Assembly (NCBI GenBank): GCA_903931945.1
Contig: CAIZEI010000062.1
Location: 1-64,000, forward strand
Direction: 5' to 3'
Source: an uncultured Hyphomicrobiales bacterium
GTDB lineage: Bacteria; Pseudomonadota; Alphaproteobacteria; Rhizobiales; Beijerinckiaceae
DNA length: 64,000 bases
Positions within the stretch are counted from its first letter, which is position 1; every line of letters starts with the position of its first letter. The notes beneath the pieces were generated by a model that saw only the letters and a list, made by a program, of their open reading frames with translations, ran no database searches and was not told the origin of the DNA. A program made the position numbers and the translations under genes. Positions 42,911 through 52,551 of this stretch are shown here, one piece after another.

Positions 42911-45118
42911 TCAGCCGTAAACGCGATCAACTCTCGACACCACCGAGTTGCCGCGCAATTGCGATATCACACCCGTGAGATGGACGAGATTGCGCACGCT
43001 GACATCGATGATGATATCGCGAAGATCGGGCGAGCGACTGTTGAATTCGACATGCTCGATATTGGCGCCGTGATTGCCGATGACGGTGGCGACAATACCC
43101 AGCGCGCCAGGTTCATTCATGCAGTTGACGACAATCCGCGACTGAAAAAACTCATTGCGGTCCTCGTCAACCTCCCAGCGCACATCGAGCCAGCGGTCGG
43201 TCTGATCCTCGAACGCCACGAGCGAGGGCGACTGGATCGGATAGACCGTAATCCCTTCCCCGGGCGTCAGAATGCCGACAATCCGGTCGCCTGGCACCGC
43301 CCCGCCGCCACTGGCGAACCGCACCGGGAGATCGCCGCCAAAGCCGCGGATGGGCAGGGCGTGGCTGCCGGGGCGATCGTTCGAGCCCGGCACCTTGAAG
43401 ACAAGGCCAGACGCTTTCTTGAGGCCAAACCAACCGACCTCCGGTTTGCCGTGCCCGCCACTCGGGCGTTTCTCGACCTTTATTTCAGGATAAACGGCGC
43501 GCACGACATCGCCGGAAAACATTTCGCCCCGGCCCACAGCCGCCAACACATCGTCGACAGACTGACGCGCCAGCCTGGCGAGGGCGCCCTTCAACATGTC
43601 CTCGGCAAATGCCTTTCCTGCTTTCTCGAAGGCGCGACCAACGATCTGTCGGCCGAGCCCCGCATATTGCTTGCGCACGGCCTCGCGTGTCGCCCGGCGG
43701 ATCGCTGCGCGAGCTTTGCCCGTCACGACAAGCGCCTCCCATGCCGCAGGCGGAGTCTGGCCTCCGGTGCTGACGATTTCCACCTCGTCGCCATTCCGCA
43801 ACTCTGACAGCAATGGCGCGATGCGACCATTGATCTTGCAGCCAACGGCGTTGTTGCCAAGTTCGGTATGGATCGCATAGGCAAAGTCGATCGGCGTGGC
43901 GGCGCGCGGCAGCGCAATCACCCTGCCCTTCGGTGTGAAACAAAAGACCTGATCGTGAAATAATTCTAGCTTGGTGTGCTCCAGGAACTCTTCGGGACTA
44001 TCGCCTTCGGAAAGCAATTCCACCGTCCGCCGCAACCAGGTGTAGGATCGGCTCTCGTGGATCGCTTCGCTCGACGCCGAACCAACTCCATCTTTATAGA
44101 GGGCATGGGCGGCGACGCCATATTCAGCGATCTGGTGCATTTCACGCGTGCGAATTTGCAATTCAACGCGCTGGCGTCCGGGCCCGATGACCGTTGTGTG
44201 GATTGACCTGTAATCGTTCTGTTTCGGCGTCGAGATGTAATCCTTGAACCGGCCCGGCACGGTCTGCCAACGCGTATGCACAACTCCAATCGATCGGTAA
44301 CAATCTTCAATTGTGTCGACGAGAATGCGAAAGCCATAAATGTCCGACAATTGCTCGACCGCAATCGATTTGTTTTCAATCTTGCGGAAAATGGAATAGG
44401 GCGCTTTCTCGCGCCCCTTGATTTCAGCTTCGATCCCGCGCTTCGCCAGCGCGTCAATCAGTTCCTGCTCGATGTTGGCGATCAACTTCACATTGCGCGA
44501 ACGCAAGTCGGCAAGCCGCTCTTCAATCATCGCGCACGGACCGGGCATCAGTGTGCGAAAGGACAGCTGTTCCAGCTCCTCGCGCATATGCTGCATGCCC
44601 ATGCGCCCGGCGAGCGGCGCATAAATATCGAGCGTTTCCTGAGCGATGCGTTCGCGCTTTTCCACAGGCACGAAATGCAGGGTTCGCATATTGTGCAGAC
44701 GATCGGCGAGCTTGACCAGCAACACGCGGACATCGTCGGCGATGGCAAGAAGAAGCTTGCGGAAATTTTCCGCCTGTTCGGCCTTTTGTGAAACGAGATC
44801 GAGCTTCTTGAGCTTGGTCAATCCATCAACGAGACCGCCGATTTCCGATCCAAACAGGCGATCGATGTCTTCACGCGTCGATTCGGTGTCCTCGATCGTG
44901 TCATGCAGAACGGCCGCGACAATTGTCGCGTCGTCAAGACGCTGCTCTGTCAGGATCGCCGCCACCTCAAGCGGGTGCGAAAAATAGGGGTCGCCGGAGG
45001 CGCGCAACTGCGCCCCATGCGCCTTCATCGCATAGACATAGGCCCGGTTCAGCAGATCTTCGTCTGCATTCGGATTGTACTTCCGAACGCGGTCAACCAG
45101 TTCATACTGCCGCATCAT
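42911..45118 (-). CDS. bifunctional (p)ppGpp synthetase/hydrolase (RSH)
   Basis: A protein of about 735 residues that makes and breaks the stringent-response alarmone. Domains in order: HD hydrolase (AAVLHDTIEDT near residue 70, LADRLHNMRTLHF), RelA synthetase (KQNDYRSIHTTVIGPG, ELQIRTREMHQIAEYGVAAH), TGS (VFCFTPKGRVIALPRAATPIDFAYA), and a C-terminal ACT domain (NEPGALGIVATVIGNHGANI). Both catalytic sites look intact, so it should be bifunctional. The start MMRQYELVDRV at 45118 is usual for the group but lacks a good ribosome site; 45166 (GTG) is an alternative. It follows rpoZ on the same strand. Confidence 0.93.
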   Translation of the reverse strand: MMRQYELVDRVRKYNPNADEDLLNRAYVYAMKAHGAQLRASGDPYFSHPLEVAAILTEQRLDDATIVAAVLHDTIEDTESTREDIDRLFGSEIGGLVDGLTKLKKLDLVSQKAEQAENFRKLLLAIADDVRVLLVKLADRLHNMRTLHFVPVEKRERIAQETLDIYAPLAGRMGMQHMREELEQLSFRTLMPGPCAMIEERLADLRSRNVKLIANIEQELIDALAKRGIEAEIKGREKAPYSIFRKIENKSIAVEQLSDIYGFRILVDTIEDCYRSIGVVHTRWQTVPGRFKDYISTPKQNDYRSIHTTVIGPGRQRVELQIRTREMHQIAEYGVAAHALYKDGVGSASSEAIHESRSYTWLRRTVELLSEGDSPEEFLEHTKLELFHDQVFCFTPKGRVIALPRAATPIDFAYAIHTELGNNAVGCKINGRIAPLLSELRNGDEVEIVSTGGQTPPAAWEALVVTGKARAAIRRATREAVRKQYAGLGRQIVGRAFEKAGKAFAEDMLKGALARLARQSVDDVLAAVGRGEMFSGDVVRAVYPEIKVEKRPSGGHGKPEVGWFGLKKASGLVFKVPGSNDRPGSHALPIRGFGGDLPVRFASGGGAVPGDRIVGILTPGEGITVYPIQSPSLVAFEDQTDRWLDVRWEVDEDRNEFFQSRIVVNCMNEPGALGIVATVIGNHGANIEHVEFNSRSPDLRDIIIDVSVRNLVHLTGVISQLRGNSVVSRVDRVYG

Positions 45119-45227
45119 GAAAGGGATGGCCTCGGACAAATGCCGACGGCGCATCCGCCAGCTCACGCACTAAAGCACACCACGCACAAATTGGAACCTG
45201 ATGTCTTGAGCCCGACCGCCGGAAAGG

Positions 45228-45620
45228 TTACTCGGATTCCTCGTCCGGCGCGGCGGGAGGAACCAGCCCTTCGAGGCCGCGCAAAAGGTCTTCCTCGGTC
45301 ATGCGATCAAACTGGACATCGCCGATCGCATCGCTTTGTACGCCCGCCGCCGCCGAAAGAGCCGGAACAACTTCGGCTTCAGGCTCGTCGACCTCGACAT
45401 TCTTTTGCAGGGAGTGAATCAGGTCTTCACGCAAATCATCAGGGTGCAGAGTCGTTTCGGCGATTTCGCGCAGCGCCACAACCGGATTTTTATCGTTGTC
45501 ACGGTCCACGGTCAGAGCCTGCCCGGCGGAAATCAGGCGCGCGCGATGCGCGGCGACGAGAACCAGATCAAAGCGGTTTTCCACCTTGTCAATGCAATCT
45601 TCAACGGTGACGCGGGCCAT
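45228..45620 (-). CDS. rpoZ: RNA polymerase omega subunit
   Basis: A 130-residue protein. The conserved omega core is residues 1-60: [20 protein letters not shown], then AAHRARLI and [14 protein letters not shown]. The C-terminal half is an acidic extension common in alphaproteobacteria. Omega aids RNA polymerase assembly and, with RSH downstream on the same strand (stop-to-start about 110 bases), links to ppGpp control. AGGA lies about 12 bases before ATG 45620. Confidence 0.93.
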   Translation of the reverse strand: MARVTVEDCIDKVENRFDLVLVAAHRARLISAGQALTVDRDNDKNPVVALREIAETTLHPDDLREDLIHSLQKNVEVDEPEAEVVPALSAAAGVQSDAIGDVQFDRMTEEDLLRGLEGLVPPAAPDEESE

Positions 45621-46410
45621 GGGCTTGCAATCCTGATCGTTTCATGGGATGAAAGGGGCTTGATTGGTGGAGCATCTACACTAGTTGTTCGCTGCACGCA
45701 AATTTGAGCGAGCAGACTGAATGCTCGGCTGTTCGCACGCGCGAAGCGGCTCGATCCTGCGAGAATTGACAGCGCCCAATGCGAAGTCAGCTCAAATGGA
45801 ATATGCCAATCCATTTAGCGGCGCTGCCTTCGGCCTGGCAATTGGTTGGAAATTTTGAATTCGCAATGCCGCGCCAGACCCATGTTTTGCTTTAGGGAGG
45901 CTTTCTCTCTCAAGCCGGCAGTTCATGATGATGAGGCGCCTTCAGAAACCATGTTGCAGAATTGCGGTTGCCAGGCCAAACGAAAACCAGTCTTAATTAG
46001 ACCATGTTTTGCCGAGATTATAGCAAATGGTCTGAACGGCGACTCCTGTCCATTGGCAGGTCCGTACGATTGCCCGACAGTCTGCTGCAGCCAAGTGGCG
46101 CAGTTTTCAAAATCCAGACATCAGTCTATACCTCGAAAGGCTGGACCTGACCGCGGTCAATTGACTACTCTTGATATCTATCGATCGGACAGGAGCCGCA
46201 TTGTCATACAGATATAACATGATTAGTCGAAAACTTAGGCAGGTTGCATAAGGATATCCTGGCGATATTTTTTTGGTTGTCGGGAGACACTTTTTTAACA
46301 GCGCCGTCGGAAAGAATCTAAATCTAATGGCTGGAATCGCGGATTGTCTTGCTTTCTTTTGCGCAATTTGACCATAAACACATCAGAGTCGCTATAGAAT
46401 GAGAAGCAGA
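45621..46410. other. 790-base AT-richer non-coding region between rpoZ and the NYN gene
   Basis: This is the longest unassigned stretch. Its base composition is visibly lower in GC than neighbours, especially 46180-46398, and no frame shows coding character; the plus-strand frame at 45846-46217 is Cys/Arg-rich and unlike a protein. A perfect palindrome AAGGATATCCT lies near 46250. It must hold the divergent promoters of rpoZ and the NYN gene. It could be a decayed gene or hold a small RNA, but nothing specific was recognised. Confidence 0.5.
46368..46398 (+). promoter_or_regulatory. candidate promoter of the NYN gene
   Basis: TTGACC (46368-46373) and TATAGA (46393-46398) are 19 bases apart (18 if read CTATAG). 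The -10 element lies only 12 bases before the chosen ATG at 46411, so a transcript from here would have a very short leader. The element match is good but spacing is long. Confidence 0.35.
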
Positions 46411-47019
46411 ATGTCAGACCAGGAAAAAATTGCCTTGTTTATCGATGGCGCCAATCTTTACGCCACGGCGAAGTCGTTGGGATTCGATATCGATTACAAA
46501 CGGCTTCTCAAAGAATTTCAATCGCGCGGAAAACTGGTTCGCGCTTTCTATTACACCGCCCTGGTTGAAGATCAGGAATATTCGTCAATCCGCCCACTGA
46601 TCGATTGGCTCGATTACAATGGTTATGCGGTGGTCACAAAGCCCGCAAAGGAATTTGTGGATTCGCTCGGTCGCCGCAAGGTCAAGGGCAATATGGACAT
46701 TGAATTGGCGGTCAACGCCATGGAAATGGCCGACCATATCGACCACATGGTTCTGTTCTCGGGCGACGGCGATTTCCGGTCGCTTGTTGAGGCGGTGCAG
46801 CGCAAGGGCGTAAAAGTCACTGTCATGTCGACCATTTCGACACAACCGCCGATGGTCGCTGACGAATTGCGTCGGCAGGCGGACGTCTTTGTCGATCTCC
46901 AGCAAATGGCGACCAAGATTGGCCGCGACCCGGTGGAACGGGTCGAGCGTCCACGCTATCAGGATCGCCGGCCAGCCGGATCGCCGGAACAAACGGCTGA
47001 TGAAGACAGCGCCGCCTGA
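46411..47019 (+). CDS. NYN-domain (LabA/DUF88) ribonuclease-like protein
   Basis: A 202-residue protein with the PIN-like NYN fold. Acidic residues expected for metal binding are present in IALFIDGANLY (near residue 7-17), KGNMDIELAVNAM and LFSGDGDFRSLV. The last 30 residues are charged and probably disordered. Members are thought to process RNA; this type is conserved in alphaproteobacteria near rpoZ. ATG 46411 is preferred over 46399 (GAGAAGC upstream). Its end overlaps the following UDG gene by 20 bases. Confidence 0.85.
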   Translation: MSDQEKIALFIDGANLYATAKSLGFDIDYKRLLKEFQSRGKLVRAFYYTALVEDQEYSSIRPLIDWLDYNGYAVVTKPAKEFVDSLGRRKVKGNMDIELAVNAMEMADHIDHMVLFSGDGDFRSLVEAVQRKGVKVTVMSTISTQPPMVADELRRQADVFVDLQQMATKIGRDPVERVERPRYQDRRPAGSPEQTADEDSAA

Positions 47020-47722
47020 AACATCGGCATTGGCAAGACCTCAAGAACCGGATCGCGATTGCGGGCTCTGTCCGAGGCTGGTCGAGTTCCGGCTGGCGGC
47101 CCGTGCCAGAGAGCCGGACTGGCACAATGCGCCGGTTCCGGTCTTTGGCGATCTATCGGCTGGATTGCTGATTGTCGGCCTGGCCCCCGGCCTCAAAGGA
47201 GCGAACCGCACGGGCCGCCCATTCACCGGCGATTACGCCGGCGACCTGCTTTACGCAACGCTTCTTGAGTTCGGATTTGCTGCAGGCGTCTATGCTGCGC
47301 AGCCCGGGGACGGACTGCGGCTTGTCGATTGTTGCATTGTCAATGCGGTTCGCTGTGTGCCGCCGCAGAACAAACCGACGCCCGCCGAAATCGCCAATTG
47401 CCGTCCGTTTCTGGTTCGGCGCATTGAGTCGATGCCACAAATGCAAGTCATCCTGGCGCTGGGGCGCATCGCGCATGAGAGCGTTCTGCGGACCTTTGGC
47501 GCGCCGCTGGCGAGCGCGCCCTTCCGCCATGGCGCCGCTCACAGACTTGATCGCAAAAACGCTGCGCCGCTGACGTTGTTCGATAGCTATCATTGCTCGC
47601 GCTACAATACGAACACCGGCGTCCTGACAACGGACATGTTTCGAACGGTCTTCCGCGATATTCAGGCCCATCTGGCGTCCCGAGAGCGCCGTGGGTCCGA
47701 TGCTCTAGCACCGATCACGTAG
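47000..47722 (+). CDS. uracil-DNA glycosylase, family 5 (UdgB-like)
   Basis: A 240-residue enzyme that removes uracil and other deaminated bases from DNA. Motif A is [19 protein letters not shown], motif B contains [10 protein letters not shown] near the end, and cysteines of the 4Fe-4S cluster are seen in DCGLCPRL, then at VNAVRCVPP and IANCRPF. The A motif lacks the catalytic Asp/Glu of family 1, as expected for family 5. The ATG at 47000 lies inside the NYN gene end, so the two are likely co-transcribed. It converges on smpB with an 18-base overlap. Confidence 0.85.
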   Translation: MKTAPPETSALARPQEPDRDCGLCPRLVEFRLAARAREPDWHNAPVPVFGDLSAGLLIVGLAPGLKGANRTGRPFTGDYAGDLLYATLLEFGFAAGVYAAQPGDGLRLVDCCIVNAVRCVPPQNKPTPAEIANCRPFLVRRIESMPQMQVILALGRIAHESVLRTFGAPLASAPFRHGAAHRLDRKNAAPLTLFDSYHCSRYNTNTGVLTTDMFRTVFRDIQAHLASRERRGSDALAPIT

Positions 47723-48178
47723 AAGACGGCCCTTTTCGCGGTTCCAGTCGCGCTCTTTTTCAGTCTCGCGCTTGTCGTGTGCCTTTTTGCCGCGCGCAAT
47801 GGCGATCTCGATTTTCGCCCTGCCCTTTTCGTTGAAATAGATTTTCAACGGCACGACTGTCATGCCTTCGCGCTCGATCCCTTTGGTGAGTTTGACGATT
47901 TCCTTGAGGTGCAGCAGCAGTTTGCGGGGCCGCTTGGGCTCATGATTGAACCGGTTGCCCTGGGTATATTCCGGAATGGTCGAATTGATCAGCCAGACTT
48001 GCCCATCGCGTTCAACGCTCACATAGCTTTCAGCAATTGTCGCCTTGCCGTTGCGCAGGGATTTGACCTCGGTCCCGGTCAGCATCAGTCCCGCCTCATA
48101 GGCGTCGCCGATTTCGTAATCATAGCGCGCGCGCCGATTGTCCGCCGCAATCTTGAACCGTTTTTCAGCTTCGACCAA
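47705..48178 (-). CDS. smpB: SsrA-binding protein SmpB
   Basis: A 157-residue tmRNA partner needed for trans-translation rescue of stalled ribosomes. Core motifs: [38 protein letters not shown] and the C-terminal [22 protein letters not shown]-type basic tail ([17 protein letters not shown]). The start is TTG 48178, seven bases after GGGAGC; another TTG at 48193 has no such site. It is 40 bases downstream of dapA on the same strand, a common arrangement in alphaproteobacteria. Confidence 0.93.
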   Translation of the reverse strand: MVEAEKRFKIAADNRRARYDYEIGDAYEAGLMLTGTEVKSLRNGKATIAESYVSVERDGQVWLINSTIPEYTQGNRFNHEPKRPRKLLLHLKEIVKLTKGIEREGMTVVPLKIYFNEKGRAKIEIAIARGKKAHDKRETEKERDWNREKGRLLRDRC

Positions 48179-48217
48179 ACCATATGCTCCCAAGCCGTCG
48201 CCAGATGGCTGTGGCCT

Positions 48218-49108
48218 TCAATGCAAAAGCCCGGCATGGACCATCGCCGCGCGGATGATTTTGCGCGTAGTTTCGGTTGAATTGACGAGCGGCAGGCGAA
48301 CGTCCTCACGCATCCGCCCAAGCAGCGAAAGGCCATATTTGGCGCCGGTCACGCCCGCCTCGGTAAAAATGCCCGCGTGCAACGGCGTGAGCAAGTCCTG
48401 TATCGCCAGCGCGCCCGCCGCCTCGCCACGGAACCAGCGCTCCATCAATTCGGCGCAGAGTTTCGGCGCGACATTGGACACAACTGAAATGCAGCCATGG
48501 GCTCCGGCGGCCATGCACGACAATGCCGTGATATCATCGCCGGAAAGCTGGATGAACTCCGGCCCCATGGCCTGACGTTGCAGCGAAATACGTCCCACGT
48601 TGCCGGTCGCGTCCTTCACCCCGGCAATATTTTTCAGTTCGAACAAGCGCTTCATCGTGTCGATCGACAAGTCAACCACCGAACGCGGCGGGATATTGTA
48701 CATGATGATCGGAATCCCGATGGCGTCATTGATCGCCCGGAAGTGCTGATACATGCCCTCCTGATTGGGCTTGTTGTAATAGGGGGTCACGACGAGCACG
48801 CCAGTCGCGCCAGCCTTTTCGGCGTGACGCGCCAGATCCACCGCTTCAATCGTGTTATTGGAGCCGGCGCCTGCAATCACCGGAACGCGGCCCCGCGCTT
48901 CGGCAACGCAGATTTCCACGACCCGTCGATGCTCATCATGCGACAGCGTCGGGCTTTCGCCGGTTGTGCCGACCGGCACGAGGCCGTGCGCGCCCTCGGA
49001 AATCTGCCAATCCACGAGCGCCCTGAAGGCGGCTTCATCGATCTTGCCATCCATAAATGGGGTCACAAGAGCGGGCATTGAGCCCTTGAATGCACGATCC
49101 CCGGCCAT
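48218..49108 (-). CDS. dapA: 4-hydroxy-tetrahydrodipicolinate synthase
   Basis: A 296-residue class-I aldolase catalysing condensation of aspartate semialdehyde and pyruvate, the first step of lysine and diaminopimelate synthesis. Signature residues: [10 protein letters not shown] (48-57), Y137 in [10 protein letters not shown] and the Schiff-base K165 in [11 protein letters not shown] 49108 follows GGAGAC. In contrast to the family member at 4483, all biosynthetic motifs are canonical, so this is the real DapA. Confidence 0.93.
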   Translation of the reverse strand: MAGDRAFKGSMPALVTPFMDGKIDEAAFRALVDWQISEGAHGLVPVGTTGESPTLSHDEHRRVVEICVAEARGRVPVIAGAGSNNTIEAVDLARHAEKAGATGVLVVTPYYNKPNQEGMYQHFRAINDAIGIPIIMYNIPPRSVVDLSIDTMKRLFELKNIAGVKDATGNVGRISLQRQAMGPEFIQLSGDDITALSCMAAGAHGCISVVSNVAPKLCAELMERWFRGEAAGALAIQDLLTPLHAGIFTEAGVTGAKYGLSLLGRMREDVRLPLVNSTETTRKIIRAAMVHAGLLH

Positions 49109-49332
49109 CCGGCGTCTCCAATTGAGCGGCGGCGCCTCAACGTTGCCGCAATTTCCATCGCTAAACTACACGCAACACCGTTGTCACGGCAAATGCCGCA
49201 TTCTCCGACGCAAGATATATCAATCGCGCATGTCGGGCGTTTATGGGACAGCCGGCGCAGGGGATCGCCTGCGGGCTAGCCAACAGACCCGGTTTGTAAG
49301 GAATTCGTAAACCAGAACTGTCAGGGTAGACG

Positions 49333-51546
49333 TTGGCTCGACTGGAGCGCAGAACTTTGACGCATTGGAGAAAAATCGCCATTTTTCCTGTCGCCGCCGC
49401 ATTTTGCGCCGGGACAGGTCTGACCGCGTCGATCCTCGTCAACGAGCCCATCGGCGCGGAATCGCTCGATATCCGCTCATTTCCGCGAATGATCGCTGGG
49501 GCGCTGGCAAAGCCGCACGGCGCGGCCTCAAACACCGCGATCGATACAACCAGCCGCGTCAGCGCCGAAAAACCGACCCCATTGGACGCAAGACTTGCCT
49601 ACGCCAAGATGGATTCGCTCAAAGGCGTTGACAGCGACGCCACGCTGCCGCCATCGCAGCCAACTCTCGCCATACCGCCGACCGGCGTTGCCGAAGCCAT
49701 CGCGTTTTACCGCAGCGGCGACATAGCATCGGGCGACGTTGCGGCGCAGCAGGTCGACGACCCTCTGGCCCAGATCACGCTCGAATGGGCTGCGCTGCGG
49801 CTGCAACCGGGCGCAACAGGCATCCAGCGCATCGCCAGATTTCTGGCCTCGCATCCCGACTGGCCCGACGCAGGCGCCCTGCGGCAGAGGGCTGAAGAGC
49901 TTTTGTGGACGACCAAACGATCGCCCGATGAGGTCGCAGCTTTTCTGAACGGACGCGATCCTGAAACACCGCCTGGCTGGCTCGCTCAAGCCAGATCGCT
50001 TATGGCGCGCGGTGAAGTCGACAAAGCCGCCGGGATTGCCAGCCGCATCTGGCGAGAGGCCGACCTCTATCCGGCCTATGAAACAACTGTCCTTAAGGAA
50101 TTCGGCGATTTCCTGACCTGGACGGACCACAAATATCGCTCGGACCGGTTCTTTTACAAAGACAACACCAGCGCATCCTTGCGCGCGGCCAGTCTGGCGG
50201 GGCCGGACGTGGAAGCTTTGGCGCATGCGCGAGAGAATGCTGCGGAAAAACCGCTCGGCGCCTTGACGCCCGAATTGAAGAACGACCCGACAGCCATCTA
50301 CGCGCAAATTCAGAAGTTGATCCGGGACAATCACATCCCCGAAGCGGCCAACCTGATGAACGCGGCGCCGCGCGATGCGACGGCGCTGATAAATTCAGAC
50401 GAGTGGTGGAGCTTGCGCCGCCAGCTCGCCCGAAAACTGCTGGATATCGGCGACGCCAAAACGGCTTATCAGATATCTGCTGAGCACTCGGCGGTCGCCA
50501 ACGATCTGCGCATTGAGGCCGAATTCCACGCAGGTTGGATCGCATTGCGCTTTCTGGCGAATCCGGCGCTGGCCGAAACCCATTTCGCCAAAGCCGCGCC
50601 GCTCGCCAATACGCCGATATCCATCGCACGGATCGCCTACTGGCGCGGGCGCGCAGCTGAAGCCGCCGGCGGACGGCAGGCCGCAAATGAATTTTATGAG
50701 GCGGCGGGCCGGCATTCGACCGCTTTTTATGGCCAGCTCGCGCTGTCCCGACTGGGGCGCGACAGATTGCCGATCCGGCTGCCATCGCGCGTCGCAACCA
50801 GCGAGGAGCGCGATCCCACGATACGCGCGGTCGCCTTGCTCGAATCCATCAACGCGCGCGATCTCGCCACGCCTCTCGCGCTGAATTTCATACGGGCCAA
50901 CGCGGATGAAGCGCAGATCGCAGCGCTCGGCGCTGTGCTCATGGAAGCGCGAGACGCGCGCCTCGCCCTCGGCGCCGGAAAACTGGCAAGCCAGCGCGGC
51001 TTTCCGCTCGATGAACTCGCCTACCCCACATTCGGCGTGCCGAATTTTGAGCCCCTGACCGGTTCGGCGCCCAAAGCGCTGGTCTACGCAATTGCGCGGC
51101 AGGAAAGCGCGTTTGACTCCCGCGCGATCTCAAGCGCGGGCGCGCGCGGGCTGATGCAGATGATGCCAGCGACGGCGCGGCGAACCGCCTCGCACAAAAG
51201 CCTCGAATATAATGAGGCCCGACTGATCGACGATCCCGCTTTCAACGCGAAACTCGGCGCGGCGCATCTGGGCGAACTCGCAACAGAACAACGCGGCTCC
51301 AATATTTTGATGTTTGCGGCATATAATGCAGGCGGGCGACGCGTGAAGGAATGGATTGCCGCGCATGGCGATCCCCGCAACCCCGCCGTCGATCCTGTGG
51401 ACTGGATCGAGCTGATCCCCATCGCAGAAACACGGAATTATGTTCAACGCATTGCCGAAAACCTCGAGATTTACCGGGCGCTGCTGGACGGCGCGACCAA
51501 ACTCGCCATAGAAGCGACATTGCGCGAACCTCCCGCGCGCTTATAA
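49333..51546 (+). CDS. slt: soluble lytic murein transglycosylase (Slt)
   Basis: A 737-residue periplasmic enzyme. A signal anchor lies at about 14-34 (IAIFPVAAAFCAGTGLTASIL). The middle (about 90-560) is an all-helical superhelix of tetratricopeptide-like repeats, and the C-terminal catalytic domain has E591 in AIARQESAFDSRAISSAGA, then LMQMMPATA and FAAYNAGGRRV. It cleaves the glycan strand of peptidoglycan to 1,6-anhydro-products. Start TTG 49333 is tentative. It diverges from dapA with a 224-base spacer. Confidence 0.88.
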   Translation: MARLERRTLTHWRKIAIFPVAAAFCAGTGLTASILVNEPIGAESLDIRSFPRMIAGALAKPHGAASNTAIDTTSRVSAEKPTPLDARLAYAKMDSLKGVDSDATLPPSQPTLAIPPTGVAEAIAFYRSGDIASGDVAAQQVDDPLAQITLEWAALRLQPGATGIQRIARFLASHPDWPDAGALRQRAEELLWTTKRSPDEVAAFLNGRDPETPPGWLAQARSLMARGEVDKAAGIASRIWREADLYPAYETTVLKEFGDFLTWTDHKYRSDRFFYKDNTSASLRAASLAGPDVEALAHARENAAEKPLGALTPELKNDPTAIYAQIQKLIRDNHIPEAANLMNAAPRDATALINSDEWWSLRRQLARKLLDIGDAKTAYQISAEHSAVANDLRIEAEFHAGWIALRFLANPALAETHFAKAAPLANTPISIARIAYWRGRAAEAAGGRQAANEFYEAAGRHSTAFYGQLALSRLGRDRLPIRLPSRVATSEERDPTIRAVALLESINARDLATPLALNFIRANADEAQIAALGAVLMEARDARLALGAGKLASQRGFPLDELAYPTFGVPNFEPLTGSAPKALVYAIARQESAFDSRAISSAGARGLMQMMPATARRTASHKSLEYNEARLIDDPAFNAKLGAAHLGELATEQRGSNILMFAAYNAGGRRVKEWIAAHGDPRNPAVDPVDWIELIPIAETRNYVQRIAENLEIYRALLDGATKLAIEATLREPPARL

Positions 51547-51607
51547 TTTACATCCGGCGCAAAGTGCGGCTCAATGACGCTTCAGCCCGCCAACGCCACG
51601 GAGATCC

Positions 51608-52489
51608 ATGACATACTTAACACCGATATCGTCAGGCCCTGCGCCGCTCAGTCGCTTCACGCTGGCTGGCGACGGCTTGAATCTGCATTGGCTCGAATGG
51701 CCCAACGCGGCGCCCGCAACGCCCGTCGTCTGCCTGCCTGGCCTTTCACGCACCGCCAACGACTTTGAAGCGCTCGCCGCCCGACTTTCCAGTGAGCGCC
51801 GGGTCCTGGCGCTCGATTATCGCGGACGCGGACTTTCCAGCCATGACAATGACTGGACCCACTACAATCTCATGGTGGAGAGCGCCGATATTCTGGCGGT
51901 TCTGGACGCTGCCGGAATCAGCGAAGCTATTTTTGTCGGGACCTCGCGCGGCGGGCTGCACACAATGATTTTGGCTGTAACGCAGCCACAAAGATTGCGC
52001 GCGGCGGTCCTCAACGACATCGGACCAGTGCTCGATTTGCGCGGAATGGCGCGCATTCGCAGCTATATCGGCAAATTGCCGCCGCCCGGATCTTGGGCCG
52101 ATGCCGTTGACGTCGCCAAAACAACGCTTGGCCCGCATTTCAACGGTCTCGGTCCGCTGGATTTCGAGACATGGGCGCATCAGACGTTCGCTGAAACGGC
52201 TGGCGTTTTTTCCGCTCGCTACGATCCAGCGTTAATGAAGACGCTGGAATCGCTCGACCTCACAGCTCCGCTGCCCGATATGTGGCCGCAATTTGAAGCG
52301 CTCAAGGAGGTCCCGGTTCTCGTTCTGCGCGGCGAAAACTCGGACCTTCTGAGCCCGGAAACGCTGACGGAAATGAGCCGTCGGCATCCCCGGCTCGACA
52401 GCTTTATTGTGCCCGGTCAGGGCCATGCGCCGCTGCTGCTCGATACGCCTTCCATCGAGCGCATTACCAGATTTATCAACGCAAACTGA
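51608..52489 (+). CDS. alpha/beta hydrolase
   Basis: A 293-residue cytosolic alpha/beta-fold hydrolase. The nucleophile elbow is GTSRGGL with S113; VVCLPGLSRTANDF is the oxyanion region, LALDYRGRGLS the strand-loop after beta 4, and GQGHAPLLLDT carries the catalytic His. The acid is likely in VLRGENSDLLSPETL. Family members act as esterases, lactonases or C-C hydrolases; no specific substrate can be given. ATG 51608 follows GGAG and lies about 60 bases after slt on the same strand. Confidence 0.85.
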   Translation: MTYLTPISSGPAPLSRFTLAGDGLNLHWLEWPNAAPATPVVCLPGLSRTANDFEALAARLSSERRVLALDYRGRGLSSHDNDWTHYNLMVESADILAVLDAAGISEAIFVGTSRGGLHTMILAVTQPQRLRAAVLNDIGPVLDLRGMARIRSYIGKLPPPGSWADAVDVAKTTLGPHFNGLGPLDFETWAHQTFAETAGVFSARYDPALMKTLESLDLTAPLPDMWPQFEALKEVPVLVLRGENSDLLSPETLTEMSRRHPRLDSFIVPGQGHAPLLLDTPSIERITRFINAN

Positions 52490-52551
52490 CCTGCCGCCAG
52501 CGCAAAGTCGCGATGAGGCTTGCTTGAGACCCGGCGCCCTCAAAACATGCT

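Noticed and set aside
45846-46217. 123-codon plus-strand frame in the long gap
   Set aside because: It is rich in Cys and Arg, lacks a ribosome site and has no recognisable pattern, so it was left as non-coding.
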